In this document: positions 6,228 through 6,484 of the stretch, in pieces
Layout: each line of letters begins with the position of its first letter
How positions within the stretch are numbered: the first letter of the stretch is position 1
Origin: an uncultured Sphingomonadaceae bacterium
GTDB taxonomy: Bacteria; Pseudomonadota; Alphaproteobacteria; Sphingomonadales; Sphingomonadaceae
Direction of reading: 5' to 3'
Assembly (NCBI GenBank): GCA_938016505.1
Contig: CALLWN010000014.1
Location: 1-6,484, forward strand
Length of the DNA stretch: 6,484 bases
Position numbers and translations under genes: made by a program
Notes under the pieces: generated by a model
Told to the model about the DNA's origin: nothing
The model's input: only the letters and a program-made list of their open reading frames with translations
Database searches by the model: none

Positions 6228-6261
6228 CAGCGCCGCTTGGCCGGGCGGCGCCAGCGCCGCT
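6228..6261 (+). repeat. Direct repeat CAGCGCCGCT flanking its own inverted copy
   Basis: CAGCGCCGCT occurs at 6228-6237 and again at 6252-6261, with GCGGCGC at 6245-6251 between them. The middle copy can pair with the first (7-bp stem 6230-6236/6245-6251, 8-base loop). Pairing with the second would leave a loop of only two bases. It lies just before the nlpD-like start and would be in its leader if transcription begins upstream. There is no T-run, so it is not a standard terminator. Confidence 0.45.
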
Positions 6262-6272
6262 AGAGCCGGGGC

Positions 6273-6484
6273 GTGCGCGCGCTTGCCCTCCTCCTGCTGC
6301 TCGTTGCCGGCTGCGCGACGCGGCAGCCGCCGACCCCTCAGCCAAAATCGCGGATCGAGCCGGCGCGCCCGGCGCCAGCGCCGGCGTGGAAGCCGGTGCC
6401 GGCTCTCGCCGACGGCAGGCCGGTGCCCGGCGGCCGGGCCCATGTGGTGAAGCCGGGCGAGACCGGGCTTGCCATTGCCCAGGC
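6273..6484 (+). CDS. LysM-domain envelope lipoprotein, NlpD/M23 peptidase-like (3' end outside window)
   Basis: The gene runs off the window; about 70 residues are visible. The protein starts MRALALLLLLVAGC, a lipoprotein signal with lipobox V11-A-G-C14, so C14 is the probable lipidated first residue. A Pro/Ala/Arg-rich linker follows (about 15-55), then HVVKPGETGLAIAQ, the start of a LysM peptidoglycan-binding domain. The start is well fixed: an in-frame TAG at 6261-6263 blocks anything upstream, and the GTG at 6273 is the first usable codon. The Shine-Dalgarno sequence is weak. Family knowledge: lipoproteins of this build next to surE are usually NlpD-like with a C-terminal M23 (LytM) domain that hydrolyses murein or activates amidases. 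The M23 part cannot be seen here. The familiar order is surE-pcm-nlpD; here a minus-strand gene occupies the gap. Confidence 0.8.
   Translation, partial: MRALALLLLLVAGCATRQPPTPQPKSRIEPARPAPAPAWKPVPALADGRPVPGGRAHVVKPGETGLAIAQ

Noticed and set aside
6217..6450. 77-residue plus-strand frame overlapping the lipoprotein start
   Set aside because: Arg/Ser-rich out-of-frame reading. The alternative frame from 6273 gives a clear lipobox and LysM start.

Overview
The window is GC-rich DNA from an alphaproteobacterium, most likely a sphingomonad (Sphingomonadales). The evidence is the gene order yebC-ruvC-ruvA-ruvB followed by serS-surE, the strong G/C preference at third codon positions, protein sequences that read like sphingomonad versions of these families, and a protein ending in the PEPxxWA-CTERM sorting signal typical of that order. 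Genus and species cannot be read from the sequence.

Bases 1-2522 carry a tightly packed plus-strand operon. It holds the C-terminal half of a YebC/PmpR-family translation/transcription factor, then RuvC (Holliday junction resolvase), RuvA (junction-binding protein) and RuvB (branch-migration ATPase). The yebC/ruvC and ruvC/ruvA junctions are 4-base ATGA overlaps. The ruvA/ruvB junction is unusual: three tandem 11-bp units each carry an ATGA, giving two four-residue mini-ORFs chained stop-to-start into the ruvB start codon.

Bases 2612-3274 encode a 220-residue soluble protein of unknown family. After a 44-bp gap, serS (seryl-tRNA synthetase) and surE (5'/3'-nucleotidase) follow at 3319-5345, overlapping by one base. 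A perfect 8-bp GC-only stem-loop sits one base before the serS start codon.

Bases 5342-6052 on the minus strand encode a secreted PEPxxWA-CTERM protein, convergent with surE; the two TAG stops share one CTAG. It lies between surE and a second envelope gene. The latter starts with GTG at 6273, runs off the window end, and encodes a lipoprotein entering a LysM domain (NlpD-like).

The 220-bp divergent intergenic region (6053-6272) is the part most worth attention. Its half next to the PEPxxWA gene is AT-rich (34 G/C in bases 6061-6140, hand count). It holds a good candidate sigma-54 (-24/-12) promoter with correct GG/GC spacing and a Shine-Dalgarno sequence downstream, plus a perfect 12-bp palindrome and paired GANTC sites upstream. 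This fits the known link between PEP-CTERM systems and sigma-54 regulators (PrsK/PrsR). I see no CRISPR array, insertion sequence, tRNA or rRNA, and no wholly new system. The novelty candidates are regulatory.
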